Below, in pieces: positions 43,908 to 56,682 of a stretch of DNA of 64,000 bases. The notes under the pieces were generated by a model. The model did not search any database, was not told the origin of the DNA, and saw nothing but the letters and a program-made list of their open reading frames with translations. Position numbers and translations under genes: made by a program. The DNA lies in contig NC_046673.1 in the NCBI RefSeq assembly GCF_003369915.1, forward strand, positions 20,823,718-20,887,717. The letters run 5' to 3'. This DNA comes from Drosophila miranda. Its lineage: Eukaryota; Arthropoda; Insecta; Diptera; Drosophilidae. Every line of letters begins with the position of its first letter. The first letter of the stretch is position 1.

Positions 43908-45518
43908 ATGGTGGTGTCTCGTAGTACGGAGAATTTAGCCCTCTCAGAAGACACGGGGAAACATTGCCAAATTTGCTCCGAAGTAATCGTTTACCAGATA
44001 CAACTATTGTCGGCCAGTTGTGGGCACACCTTCCACAGAGTGTGCTTCACCGCTAAAAGTGGTAACAAACGGAAGTGTCCCACTTGTCAGCAAGACCTGA
44101 ACATCACATCGGCCTCAGCTGAGAATCTTAGTCCCATTGGTCCGTCTACGTCTAGAGCACGAATGCCATCTGTTACTCAGTCCCTTCAGACTAGAAGTCC
44201 AAGCAAAAGAGTTGAAGCGTTAAGCCCTCTTGAGATGGCTAACTCAGAGAATGCCAACAGGTCTCCAATCTCCGTCGACCCTCAACAGAATCAGGCCACT
44301 ATGGCGGAAACTATACAGCAGTCCATAGTGGACGCGATTAGAGTAGCTATGGTAGAGCAAACCCGAATTTTGGCGACCAGCATGGCTGATCAAACTAACC
44401 GGCTAGTTCGAGCCATTTCCGATGGACTTCAAAGTACGGCATCTGTACCCTCCCCGAACATAAATGCAGCTCGGATGCAACCGGTAGCAGAACTAGAACA
44501 GCAAACGATCGAGCAACTTTTTCGGCTGTCCACTAGTGAACAGGTACCAGTGCCGGGGATTAATCAATCGGGAAATAGTTCGTCACCCTCGAATTTGGGG
44601 CAAACCCGTAATGTTGGCTCAGGAGTTTCCACAGGTTCCTCCGCTTCATCCCTTCGGGCAGATCGTGTTAGCCAGATAATGTCTAATTGGAAACTGCGGT
44701 TTACGGGAAAGGCTGGTATGTCGATTGAGGACTTCATTTACCGTATTGAAGCACTTACAAAGCAAACTTTTGACGGTAACTTTGAAATAACAGCTCGATA
44801 CGCCAGTAACCTCTTTGATGGAAGCGCCAGCGAGTGGTTTTGGCGGTATCATAAAAGTGTCCCTGAAGTCCGTTGGGCAGATCTATGCCTAGCCTTGCGT
44901 GGCCAATTTAAAGACGATAGAACAGATAGGAATATCAGAACAGAGATCGAATTAAGGAAACAGCAAACAAACGAGTCCTTTGATGATTTTTATGGCGTAA
45001 TTGCCGCATTGGCAGATAAACTGTCTGAGCCCATGTCTGAGGCAGCCTTAGTTGAGACACTGCGAGCAAACCTTTTGGCTGAGATACAGCATGAAATTTT
45101 ATATGAGTCGGCTGCGACGGTGAAATCCTTACGTCACCTGGTCCGAACGCGAGAAATATTCATGCAGTCCGTAGCTAAAACCAAGCCTCCCCTGGCGGCC
45201 CCCCGAACTTTACCACGCCGCCAAGTCAATGCTATATTAGACGAATCTATTGCCCCAGATAGTGAAGAAGTAGGTGAAGAAGAAGATCTGGAAGTATCAG
45301 CCGTAGAGTTCGTCTGTTGGAATTGCGGTGGCAAAGGCCATCGATACCAAGAGTGCATGGCCGAACGTAGGGTATTTTGCTATGGTTGTGGCAGGGCCGA
45401 TACTTATAAGCCTAGTTGCAGGAAGTGCAACCCCCACACGGCAAAAAACTCGTTGTCGCGTGCACCGCCGAAAAGTGCACGCAAACAACTGGTCAACCAA
45501 GCGACCAATACCGAGTGA
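43908..45518 (+). mobile_element. Gag of the Ulysses-like element, with an N-terminal RING-type finger
   Basis: About 536 codons. The N-terminal region carries a C3H2C3 cysteine/histidine pattern (CQIC, then CGHTFHRVC, then CPTC), as in RING-H2 fingers. A central capsid-like region follows (EDFIYRIEAL, SEWFWRYH, WADLCLALRGQF). A zinc-knuckle region ends it, with CWNCGGKGHRYQEC and a second Cys cluster, CYGCGRADTYKPSC. The 3' end overlaps the Pol frame by about 100 bases in a different frame, an arrangement usually expressed by ribosomal frameshifting in this superfamily. Confidence 0.85.
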
Positions 45519-48500
45519 TCAATTCTTCTCCTTCCACTGACCTTATTATACCAGACGTGTCAAACAGCGTATACGCTGACCACCTTGCTAGCCCTCCAAA
45601 TCGATCCCAGCGCCGAAGAAGCGATTTTAAGAAACATTGCAAACTTGAGAAAAGACTGCTCTTAGCTTCTGTAGTTGGAAAACCAAATGATTTACGACCC
45701 CATGCTCAGATTATGCTTTTTGGTAAACCAGTCATAGGACTAATGGATACTGGAGCTTCAGTTAGCTGCATAGGGGGAAGTTGCGCGTCCGACGTTATTC
45801 GGAATAAAGTCCAATATAAGCCGCTGTCCCTTAAAGTTAGAACTGCCGACGGAAAGAGCCAAAGTATAGTCGGCAAAATTTCCGCAAAAGTCACGTATAG
45901 AGGGGAATCCAAGGAACTTTGTTTTTATATTGTACCTTCCTTGACGGGTAATCTCTATTTAGGAATCGATTTTTGGACGGCTTTTGAACTTTTACCGTTG
46001 CACTTGATGACACAAAATTTGCGTATTGAAACCTTAGAAGACCCCACAATGAGGGCGCTTCTGCCTTCACAGCAAGTATTACTACAGGAGGTAATAGCTC
46101 TCTTCCCATCTTACTCAAAGCAAGGTCTAGGAAAGACCTCTGTAATCACTCACACGATAGAGGTAGCCGACGCAAGGCCCATTAAACAACGCCACTATGC
46201 GGTGTCACCGGCAACGGAGAAGCTAATGTACGAGGAATTAGACCGAATGCTGAAGCTTGGGGTTATACAAGAATCGGTTAGTTCGTGGTCTTCGCCCGTA
46301 GTGCTGGTTAAAAAGCCTGGCAAGGTTAGATTGTGTATCGATTGTAGGAAAGTAAACTCGGTCACGGTAAAGGATGCATATCCCATGCCCCTTATAGACG
46401 GAATCCTGAGTAGACTACCGAAAGCAGAGTTCATCACAAGCATCGATCTAAAGGACGCGTTTTGGCAAATCCCTCTCGATCAAAAATCTCGTGATAAGAC
46501 AGCGTTTACCGTGCCTGGCCGTCCCTTATACGAGTTTGTCGTCATGCCATTCGGCTTAACCAACGCACCCTGTACCTTGTCGCGACTTATGGATAAAGTC
46601 ATACCAGCCCATCTACGGAATGAAATATTCATATATCTTGACGACCTCTTAGTTATATCCGATAATTTTGAGCACCATCTGGAGGTGTTGTCCCTGGTCG
46701 CATCCCAACTTTCCAAAGCCAATCTTACTATAAATGTGGAGAAAAGCAAATTTTGCCGGAAAGAAGTTAAATATTTAGGCCACGTGATTGGTGGTGGGAA
46801 TATTCGCACTGATCCTGACAAAATAGCCGCCGTTAAGGACTTTCCAGCTCCCCAGTCGATCAAACAAGTTCGTCGATTTCTTGGAATGACAGGCTGGTAC
46901 CACAAGTTCATCCACAATTATGAAGCTATTAGTTCACCCATATCAGATACTCTGAAATCTAAGCGCAAGTTTATTTGGACTGACGAGGCTCAGCTTGCTT
47001 TCGAGTCATTAAAGTCCCAAATGTGTTCCGCGCCAGTTCTACATAGCCCAAATTTCTCCATACCATTCTCAATACACTGTGACGCCAGTCATACCGGCGT
47101 AGGGGCAGTTCTAATGCAAGAAAACAACGAGGGCGCAGACGTACCAATTGCTTTTATGTCGAAAAAGCTTAACAAATGCCAGAGGCAGTACACTGTAACT
47201 GAAAAAGAGTGTTACGCTGCGGTTTTAGCCGTAAAAAAGTTCAGGGCATACATTGAGGGCCAAGAATTCACAATCATTACAGATCATGCCTCCTTAAAGT
47301 GGCTAATGTCGCAGGCTGATCTTAGCTCCCGATTGGCTCGCTGGTCCTTAAAGTTGCAGGGATTTGAATTTAAAATCTTACACCGAAAAGGGAGTGATAA
47401 CATAGTCCCCGATGCCTTGTCCCGTACGCACTCAGAAGACTTGTCCTTCTTGGCAATTGATAGCATGTTGGTCGACCCTGATTCTCCTGAGTTCAAATCA
47501 CCAGAATATCAGTCAATTAAAGAGAAGATTAGGTTGAACAGTTCCCGATTGCCTGATCTGAAAATCAAAGATGAACGCATCTTTCGGCGTGCGGAACATG
47601 CCGATGGAACCAAGATCACAGACGATTCCTGCTGGAAACTTTGGATACCCCCATCCCTTGTAAAACCCGTCCTCAAAGCTGCCCATGAGGATCCCTTGTG
47701 TGCCCACAGTGGGATAAATAAAACCCTTGAAAGACTCAGGCGATCTTATTATTGGCCAAACTTAGCGGTGGATGTCAAAGAACTCATAAATAATTGCCAT
47801 ATCTGTAAAACCACGAAGCATCCAAATCAACCCTTAAAGCCACCAATGGGAAATACGGGCTTACCTTCTCGATTCTTTCAAAAATTATTTGTAGACTTTT
47901 TAGGACCTTATCCGAGAAGCAAGTCAGGAAATATTGGCATCTTTGTCGTGTTAGACCATCTGTCAAAATTTCCATTTTTGAAGCCCGTACGAAAATTTAC
48001 AGCAGATTCCATAAAACGCTTCCTGGAAGAAGACCTCTTTCACTGTTTCGGGGTCCCCGAAACCATCGTAAGCGATAATGGGGTCCAATTTAAATCTCAC
48101 ACTTTTAACTCCTTGCTTGACAAATATAATATCTCTCATGTCTATACTGGCTTTTATTCTCCTCAAGCCAATGCTTCGGAGAGAGTAAATAGATCCGTTC
48201 TGGCGGCCATAAAAAGTTATGTTGACCCGGATCAACGTAATTGGGATGAGAAATTAAGCAGCATTTGCTGTGCACTTCGGTCTAGCCATCATTTAGCCAT
48301 AAGCACTACCCCGTATCGGCTTGCTTTTGGACAGCATATGGTAACCGATGCCAGTAGCTATAAACTGATGCGTAACCTAGACATGTTAGAAGATCGCGGT
48401 GTCCAATTTTCGCGAGAAGATTCCTTCGACATAATTCGCAGCAAAGCAAAAGGCTCTATACAGGCCCAGCACTTCCGAAATGCCAGATCCTATAACTTAC

Positions 48501-48709
48501 GAACGAGACAAATTTCCTATAGGGATGGACAGGAAGTATATAGACGTAACTTTCAGCAAAGCAATTTCGCTAAGGGCTTTAGCGCAAAGTTAGCACCAAC
48601 CTTTATAAAGTCCCGAGTGCGCAGGAAGCTAGGAAACTGCTATTACGAACTTGAAGATCTTCAAGGCCGCCTTGTAGGCAAATTTCATACCAAGGATATA
48701 AAACCTTGA
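45416..48709 (+). mobile_element. Pol of the Ulysses-like element (protease, reverse transcriptase, RNase H, integrase)
   Basis: About 1,097 codons in the order typical of gypsy-superfamily elements. Aspartic protease (LMDTGASVSC) comes first, then reverse transcriptase with YLDDLLV and FGLTNAPCTLSRLMDKV, then RNase H (IHCDASHTGVGAVL, TVTEKECYAAV). The integrase has an HHCC zinc region (HSGINKTL ... CHICK), the catalytic acidic residues in FVDFLGP and VSDNGVQF, and SPQANASERVNRS. No chromodomain or envelope is evident. Confidence 0.92.
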
Positions 48710-48780
48710 CATGAATTGTTACAAGCGCGGATCCCACTTTGGGTGTCCCACCCCAAGCGAGATTTAAGTGGGGGGGATTA

Positions 48781-51147
48781 TGTAGTGCGCTTGTTGTAAG
48801 AAAAAATTGTTTGCATCGACGTCTTAATTTTCCCTAAAATTATGCTACGCGAATAGGCTAAGTCTTCTGTTGGGTCCAAGAAAGCTAAGCTTTTAACACG
48901 CCATCTACTGGGTGCGCTTCGTCACCGTGGGCTGCCCATATTATTTTGTTTGGCTGACGTTTTAATCGGCCTCCTCCTCCCACTGTCATTTTGACAAATC
49001 GATAAAGAAAAAGGGAAGAACGAGGGGATGAGGCCTTGATTTCCGGGAGAAGCAGCTGTCTCTCTCCTCGTGGTATCCGAACAGTACGGACGTACTTATC
49101 CAGCTCAAAAAAAAAAAAAAAAATTTATAAAAGGTAAAAATCAAATAAAAGTTCTTGGGAGACCAGCACGATCCGCCGGCCTTTCGGAAGAAAGACCCCA
49201 TCCACCCAGACGAGAAACCAATCCCCGATCCACGGTGCAGAGGATGGTGCGAATTTTCTGACGATCGCCCCAAAGCGGGCCACCGTAGAGTTGGGAAGCT
49301 CCACCCAACGCCCCAACGCCCTCCGCCAACGCGGTCCACCGTAGAGTTGGGAAGCTCCACCTAAAGCCCCAACGCCATCCACCACAGCGAGCCCTTCAGC
49401 AGTTCCCGAGCTTCAGCGCCGACAGAGAGCGGCCCCTCAGCCGTTTCCGAGCTTTAGCGCCGGCAGCAGCGAGCTCTTCGCCGCCCCAACGCGAGCCGTC
49501 GCGACCGAGAGTGAGCCATCCAGCCACCGGGCCAAGAGCCTTAAACAAAAAGTGCCAAGTGATCTTCCTTGCCAGGAATAACCAGACCCGTCCAAGGAAA
49601 AAGAGACCCTGACCCGAATTTTTTTTGTCACCGTGCTTCGCCCTAACCTAAAAGCCAGATCATGACATGTGAAGGTTAAATGTATTAAATAAACCCCAAC
49701 GGAACGGGCAGAACTCGTATGATGCTCTTGTGGCCCATTGTGCGTTTATTCCCAAAGAACTTATGTGCGCTTGTTAGGCCGTTGACCCCTTTGTGCATAT
49801 AAAACGAAACCAGCTGCTTGGAGCTTTTTCCGTGCGCCCACACCTTGGTCTATGGATCAAGACCTACCCCAACGAATCTAAATAAACGAATAAATATTGA
49901 ATAAAGTATAAAATATAGAAGTTAAAGATGGAATAATTTGATTTATGAACTATATATGCTCAAAAAAAAAAAAGCCCTAAACAAAAAGAAAAAGAAGATC
50001 AAGATAATCTGGTGTTAGCCGTGGTCATGCGTGTGCATGTGTGTGTGCTCTCTCTCTAAAACTTACAGGTATTCCCCTCGCCGAAAGATCTTTTGGACGT
50101 GGCCGGAACATGAAAGTACGTAAGTGAACAAACTCCCAGTTAACGTTTATAAACTTTTAACATAAAGAGACAAAAGAAAAAACCATACATGAGCCCGGTC
50201 GCCCGTAGTCTTTGATTTTTCCCTAAATTATGTTGGAGTTTTTTTTTTGTTGTAAAGAGGCCTTAAGCCCACGCAAAGCTCAAGAGCTTTGGAAGCTGTA
50301 AGCGCAGATCAGCGGCAGCAGGTGCTTCACACCTATGCGACGGTGATTAGTTACCCTTACTTCTGCATTAATACAAAAATACCGAAAATGAAGAAATCTT
50401 AAATTACAAAAGTTCCTACTTAAATATTCATTATTATTGTTATTATTCGTTAAATTATTCCCAGTACCCTACCACCTGATTTAGAGAACATATATTTTAT
50501 TCCTATTATTTAAAATTATTATTCCTATAGTTTTAATTCTCTTATTGCCCTAGCTTATACTCACCCCATAACTATATATCATTTTCCTTCTACCCATGTA
50601 TTTAGCTTTAGGCACTATCGATAAAAATAAATATTGTTAAAGATTTGGAAATGAATTGTTAGAAGATTTTTGTTTAGGAGCCATGCAGGGATCGATGAGG
50701 GAGAGTGAGGTATGACCCCCGGCGAGAAAAGGGATCATCCATAAGCCATATTTTCTTCGGAATTAGGATGATCAAGGTTGGGAGGGCCATGGCTGTTGCA
50801 TCCAACACCAGCACAGCTACCCGTCGGTTCGGATATGCAACGCGGAAGCCCACTTCCCTGTCCCCTTAATTCCTTTGTCCCTTCTAATTCCCCCAGCCTC
50901 CTCATCCTCCTTCCCCAACCCCCTAACACTAGTCATACGGTCATACGCAGGGTATCGCACGCGAAAAAAATAATAATAAGATAAGGTATCGACGCGAGCA
51001 CGTATAGGAAAGGACCAGTATAGGAACCCCCCCATACTACCGATCATACAGCCGGAGCCAGCGCGTGCACCAGTCCTGCCCGATACACCCCCGACCAGCT
51101 CGAGTGGCACCGCCACACACAACAATCGTTGTATGTGATATGCTACA
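48781..51147 (+). repeat. Right LTR of the Ulysses-like element
   Basis: Same length as the left LTR and offset from it by exactly 8,062 bp, with only a handful of differences. The CAAT target duplication follows at 51148-51151. Confidence 0.93.
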
Positions 51148-51640
51148 CAATACAATTGCGCTTTTAGTTCCGTTTTGACTACATCTACGCAAACGCACTG
51201 CAGAACATGTGAATAACACAAAATAACGGACAAATATCAATACTGGCACAGAAGTAACCGGCTGACAAGCAACAAGTGCTCAAATTACTAGCAACATGCC
51301 AGTAGTATGAGTTATCTTATATACATAACATTTACACTGGTGAAAAAAAATGGATATATGAATTTGAGTTCGAAACAAAACAGTAACGGACGGTATAGGT
51401 GTTTTAAAGCGAACCAAATGACAAAAAAATGTTTCAACTTGAATAGCAAACAACGTACCTGGCATTGTACCACATCCATCAAACGCATCTTCCTCCCTTG
51501 GTACGCCCTTGCCTATAAATATCAGATAAAAAAACATATGGTATGGACACTTTGTTACTCCGTCATAAATTATTTGCATTCATAGCTTTGTCACTCACTC
51601 ACTATCAAATATAGGCGCGCAATTTTACTATCCAGTCGAT
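51148..51640. other. Unique DNA between the LTR element and the repeats
   Basis: Continuation of the insertion-site DNA. I see no coding region, promoter or repeat in it. Confidence 0.3.
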
Positions 51641-52290
51641 AGTTTTTTCATCGGCATATTTACGATATAGTTTGAAAATTAAATGGTATATTTTTGGGAG
51701 TCAGACCGTAAATCTCATTAGGATTTTATCACGCTGATTTTAGTCACCTTTTCTAGCTCAGATAGATATGGTGTAAAGTCACATCTTATAAAAATCCGTG
51801 AAAAGCATCGATTCCTGATCAATTTTTTCAAAAATTTCAGAAAAAAGCCATGGATAACGGACGTTTTTCACACTGGTACCACCATGGGGCCTATATGAAA
51901 AGAGCGACCAAAAAACTTTCAAACGTTTCGCCTTTGATAATTACAAGCAAATGTAGTTAATGTGCAGCAAATTTGTAGTTAGTGTGTAGATACCATGTAC
52001 AACAATTATTTATGTGAAAACTTCTATTGACCTTTTTTTTAAACCTTATTTTATAAACAACCCAATGAAGATGAGAGCTGAAATCGAACCAGTCTTGTAA
52101 GAAAGTAATTCATCAATCGGATAAAACTTTGAGATCAGTGATGAGAGTCCTAGCTAGCTAGTAATATTCAACCCAATATTAAAATTGAGGAATATGATGG
52201 AATTTTGGAATGGAATAATTCGTCAATACATTTTTGGTATATTTTGAAACTGTGACGTTTATTTCGGTATATTTCTGAGGGTCAGACTGT
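51640..52290 (-). repeat. Dispersed repeat, copy R3
   Basis: The reverse complement matches R2 (21296-21780) in order: a motif-6-rich end, GAATATTACTAGCTAGCTAGGA, TTATAAAATAAGG, a CTAACTACA stretch and CCATGG...CCAGTGTG. It continues beyond the R2 match to a second motif-6-rich end near 51640-51700. This is the longest copy in the window. It abuts BM2. Confidence 0.6.
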
Positions 52291-52328
52291 TTATCTTATC
52301 GTCAAGTCCGCTGATAAGTGCTCTTTCC

Positions 52329-52742
52329 TGCGACGAAAAAATGAGTCGTAATTTCGAATGGGCTATAAAGAAGGGTATGGGCAACAGGCAAAAATAGCGG
52401 GGACGAATTGCGAGGTTCGTACGAACCCTCACCTCGCGTGTGACGATAACATACCTTGAAGGCAAAATCGGCTTCTAGTCTCTTCAAGGTATATTGGGCA
52501 AATGGGGTAGATTTCACCTTGCATACGTTGCATTTTTTGGGCCGTGTTGCCTGTTGTCAACACCCAAATTTTCCTTCCATTATGTAGCAAATGCGTAGCC
52601 ACCGTGTACCGTGTAGAGTTTTTTCCTTCATAAAGGAAAAAAACGCGGAGCCGCCACTGGCCGTAGGCACAAATGTCAAAATTTTTAGAATAAAACGCTT
52701 TTGGTTCGGCTCCTGATTCCTGTTTTTTTTGTGTTAAGCACA
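52329..52742 (-). repeat. Junction repeat, copy BM2
   Basis: Inverted relative to BM1 (11486-11850) and alike over nearly its whole length. The core, 52373-52565, has terminal inverted repeats (GGGTATGGGCAACAGGC and GCCTGTTGTCAACACCC) and an internal palindrome, GGTTCGTACGAACC. It ends only about 100 bases before the wuho ATG. Confidence 0.7.
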
Positions 52743-52841
52743 TCGATAGCAAAAAAATAAGGGAAAATAACCAGTCCTGACGCTCGTTTTTTTGGCCTAA
52801 GCAGAAAGGATACGATACGGAACGTAGGCGGTAACGGCAAC

Positions 52842-54032
52842 ATGGCAACAATTTTTTTCGCTGAACCCGAGCTGGTTATTGGCCACGGCCGAAAGGTGCT
52901 TTTCCTGAATCCGGGCGACTTGCAAATCTTCAAGGAAATCGAATTGCCACCGGATTTAACCACGTGTGGATTAAAAACGGTCGAGACAGTCCCCGCGCCT
53001 GGCCACCCGGCCAGCAGCTCAAAGCAACAGCCTGCAGCCTTGAAGGAAGCAACAGGATCTGTCAAGGTCGAGGTATCGATACAAAATGTGACCTACTCTC
53101 CAGATCGCCAACTGTTGGCTCTGACTACAGTTGGCCAGAAGGCAGTGCTGCTCTACAAAAGTCGCCCTGAGAACGCTCAGCTCCTCTCTATACGCCCACT
53201 CGCACGTGCATCAAGCGCCCTAAGGTTCTGCAGCGATGGCAGCTCCGTTCTGGTCACTGACAAAACGGGAGATTGCTATCAATACGACTGTGTTGAGGTG
53301 GATGCCTCGCCACGTTTGCTTCTGGGACATTTGAGCATTGTCTATGACGTCTTGTGGTCGGAGGACCAACAGTATATTATCACATGTGACCGCGACGACA
53401 AGATACGGGTCACCAACTATCCGGCAACGTTCGACATACACAGCTATTGCTTGGGTCACAAGGAGTTCGTGTCTGGCCTGGCCATGCTCACGGAACAGCA
53501 CATCATCTCGGCCTCTGGCGACAAGACGCTGCGTGTCTGGAACTACACTTGCGGCAAGGAGCTGCTGCTTCACGAGCTTCCCGCACCAGCTGTGCGGATG
53601 CTGGTGCGTCAACTGGAGCCCGAAAAGACATATGAGGTGGCCGTGCTCTTCTATGACTATGTGGACGCGATTGGCGTGTATCGGCTGGAGCAGACAACCA
53701 CAGAGAGTTGGAGCATCACCTCCACCCAACTGGTGCGTGCCGAAGCGGGCACATGGAATATATGCAATTTTGCATTGACCGATGACCGGATCTATGTGAC
53801 TGGAGCAGAGAATGAACGATTAACGCTGAGGGTGTACGATAGCAGGAATGGCGAGAGGGCCTCTGGCCTGCCAGAGGGTTGGCTGAAGATGGTCTTAGAC
53901 AATCTAGATGTGGCCGCATTCATGCCCGAGGACTTGTCTGTTTGGTTTAAGAAACGATTCGACAATGTCAGCGATTACTTGGAGCGCAAGAAGCGTCGCA
54001 TCGAGGAGCAGAAGCAGCAAAAATGTGGATAA
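52842..54032 (+). CDS. wuho: Wuho, WDR4/Trm82-type subunit of tRNA (guanine-N7) methyltransferase
   Basis: A WD40-repeat protein that partners the METTL1/Trm8-type catalytic subunit to make m7G46 in tRNA. In flies it is also needed in the germ line. The gene is a single exon of 396 residues. WD-type blades are visible as [69 protein letters not shown] and [20 protein letters not shown] basic C-terminal tail ([14 protein letters not shown]) looks like a nuclear signal. The N-terminal [26 protein letters not shown] agrees with the fly protein as I recall it. The convergent partner Rpt4 ends 167 bp downstream on the opposite strand. Repeat BM2 sits directly upstream, so little of an ancestral promoter remains. 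Confidence 0.93.
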   Translation: MATIFFAEPELVIGHGRKVLFLNPGDLQIFKEIELPPDLTTCGLKTVETVPAPGHPASSSKQQPAALKEATGSVKVEVSIQNVTYSPDRQLLALTTVGQKAVLLYKSRPENAQLLSIRPLARASSALRFCSDGSSVLVTDKTGDCYQYDCVEVDASPRLLLGHLSIVYDVLWSEDQQYIITCDRDDKIRVTNYPATFDIHSYCLGHKEFVSGLAMLTEQHIISASGDKTLRVWNYTCGKELLLHELPAPAVRMLVRQLEPEKTYEVAVLFYDYVDAIGVYRLEQTTTESWSITSTQLVRAEAGTWNICNFALTDDRIYVTGAENERLTLRVYDSRNGERASGLPEGWLKMVLDNLDVAAFMPEDLSVWFKKRFDNVSDYLERKKRRIEEQKQQKCG

Positions 54033-54198
54033 TTTACATACTTCGTATCTTTACATAGCATTTAATTAGTTTATCGGACACAATTAACGGACTATGTTTG
54101 ACAAATCTGTTACATGAACATATTATATATATATATAAATATTTATGTGTGTTTAGATGTGTGTAATTTAATCTTTATTAAAGGATCATTTGATGCCA

Positions 54199-55669
<1,471 letters not shown>

Positions 55670-56080
55670 TTTGCAGGCAAAATATTTATACTCGTTTCAA
55701 GAAAAGGTTTTACAAAATTCGTATGGTGAATCTGCAGTTTTTGTTAGGGCTGCAAGACCATCGATGGCTTTGAAATCATGCGATGGATCGATATATTTTT
55801 CGATGATCGATGTATCGTTTGAGGGGAAAAAGTCTCAAATGCTTTGCAGAATACAGCTCCGCTCCCATATTGGAAGTGTAAAATCATTTAGTTTATTTAA
55901 TTGTATACCAATTTGTAGGTTTTAAAAAAATGTATGCTAAAGATTTTCGAAAGAACATTGATGGTTTTGCATCCGTAGTGACCAACATTGGCAATCGATA
56001 ACTGTTCAATAAAAATATACGGCCAAATACATACATGCACCCGAATTTAGTTCTTGGGATTGGTTTTTATCATAGATACT
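55670..56080. other. Rpt4 upstream region
   Basis: Contains several overlapping ATCGAT/TCGATG elements (55750-55820), DRE-type sites fitting a housekeeping promoter for Rpt4. The right end should be the 3' UTR of the SKP1-like gene. Confidence 0.4.
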
Positions 56081-56536
56081 TTATTGCCAAAGGAAATGAG
56101 GCTTGTCCCTGCTCTCTTCAAAAGAGGTGTCGTCATCCGGAATGAGGAGAATTCTGCGTATTGCCTCGGGTTTCTTGCCTCGTATCATATCGGCCACGGT
56201 CTTGCAAGTCAAATTGTGCAGCTTCTTGATATCCAGATAGTTGGCGGCTTTTATCAAACCAAAGAGTTTGGCCTGGTCCACGCTGACGAAATTTTGTTTC
56301 CATCGGTATTCTTGATCCTCAGTGAAATCTAATTTAAAATGAAATTCGGCCCACTGTCGCACCATCCTCAAAATGTCCGAATCTATATTCTCCAACGGCA
56401 CAGCGGCATCCTCATCATCCTCCCAGCTTTCAAGAATCCTCCTTATTGTGCCTGAACACCTGGTAATGCAATCGATGTCAACTTCAAAAATCATCCCATC
56501 AGAGGACTGCAGCTTTACAGTTGTCTTGTTGTCCAT
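56081..56536 (-). CDS. SKP1-like protein (divergent paralogue)
   Basis: Related to SKP1, the adaptor linking cullin-1 to F-box proteins in SCF ubiquitin ligases. A single exon of 151 residues has the BTB/POZ-like start (VKLQSSDGMIFEVD), the acidic loop WEDDEDAAVPLENIDSDILRMVRQWAEFH and the C-terminal helices (VDQAKLFGLIKAANYLDIKKLHNLTCKTVADMIRGKKPEAIRRIL). The canonical end (the FNI.NDFTPEEE..WCEEK block) is replaced by LIPDDDTSFEESRDKPHFLWQ. The last residues that contact F-box proteins in SKP1 are therefore not conserved. D. melanogaster has several such extra Skp genes (SkpB-SkpF). I cannot say which this is. The lack of introns suggests an old retrocopy-derived paralogue. Confidence 0.85.
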   Translation of the reverse strand: MDNKTTVKLQSSDGMIFEVDIDCITRCSGTIRRILESWEDDEDAAVPLENIDSDILRMVRQWAEFHFKLDFTEDQEYRWKQNFVSVDQAKLFGLIKAANYLDIKKLHNLTCKTVADMIRGKKPEAIRRILLIPDDDTSFEESRDKPHFLWQ

Positions 56537-56628
56537 TCCAGAAATGAGAAGTGTAATAATTCACTGTTTTACATAATTCAGATACAGTAGTTTTGATGTC
56601 ATCCGGATCCGCAGAAATAGAGGGAGAA

Positions 56629-56675
56629 TATCGATAATTTCAGTATTTTGAGCAGTTCAGAACCTGGTCACACTG
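56629..56675 (+). promoter_or_regulatory. Shared promoter elements (DRE and motif 1)
   Basis: TATCGATA at 56629-56636 and TGGTCACACTG at 56665-56675, in the 146-bp gap between the SKP1-like gene (minus) and the HDHD3-like gene (plus). Motif 1 points to the plus-strand gene and lies just 8 bases before its ATG, so its 5' UTR must be extremely short unless a later ATG is used. Confidence 0.6.
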
Positions 56676-56682
56676 GAGAAAA

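Larger units (their letters stand above)
40719..51147 (+). mobile_element. LTR retroelement of the gypsy superfamily, Ulysses-like; looks whole
   Basis: A 10.43-kb element bounded by two nearly identical 2,367-bp LTRs with TG...CA ends and flanked on both sides by the 4-bp duplication CAAT. A primer-binding site complementary to the 3' end of fly tRNA-Lys lies 12 bases after the left LTR. A purine-rich tract (ending GTGGGGGGGATTA) directly precedes the right LTR. Inside are two long overlapping open frames for Gag and Pol, and no env-like frame. The long LTRs, tRNA-Lys primer, 10.4-kb size and gene order resemble Ulysses/Osvaldo-type elements, a family call from memory. The LTRs differ at only a handful of positions, so insertion was recent, on the order of 10^5 years. 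It lies between Klp10A and wuho, inside a synteny junction. Confidence 0.9.

Noticed and set aside
40719-51147. The LTR element as the cause of the gene-order change
   Set aside because: Its LTRs are nearly identical and its target duplication is intact, so it inserted long after blocks that differ between species groups were rearranged.
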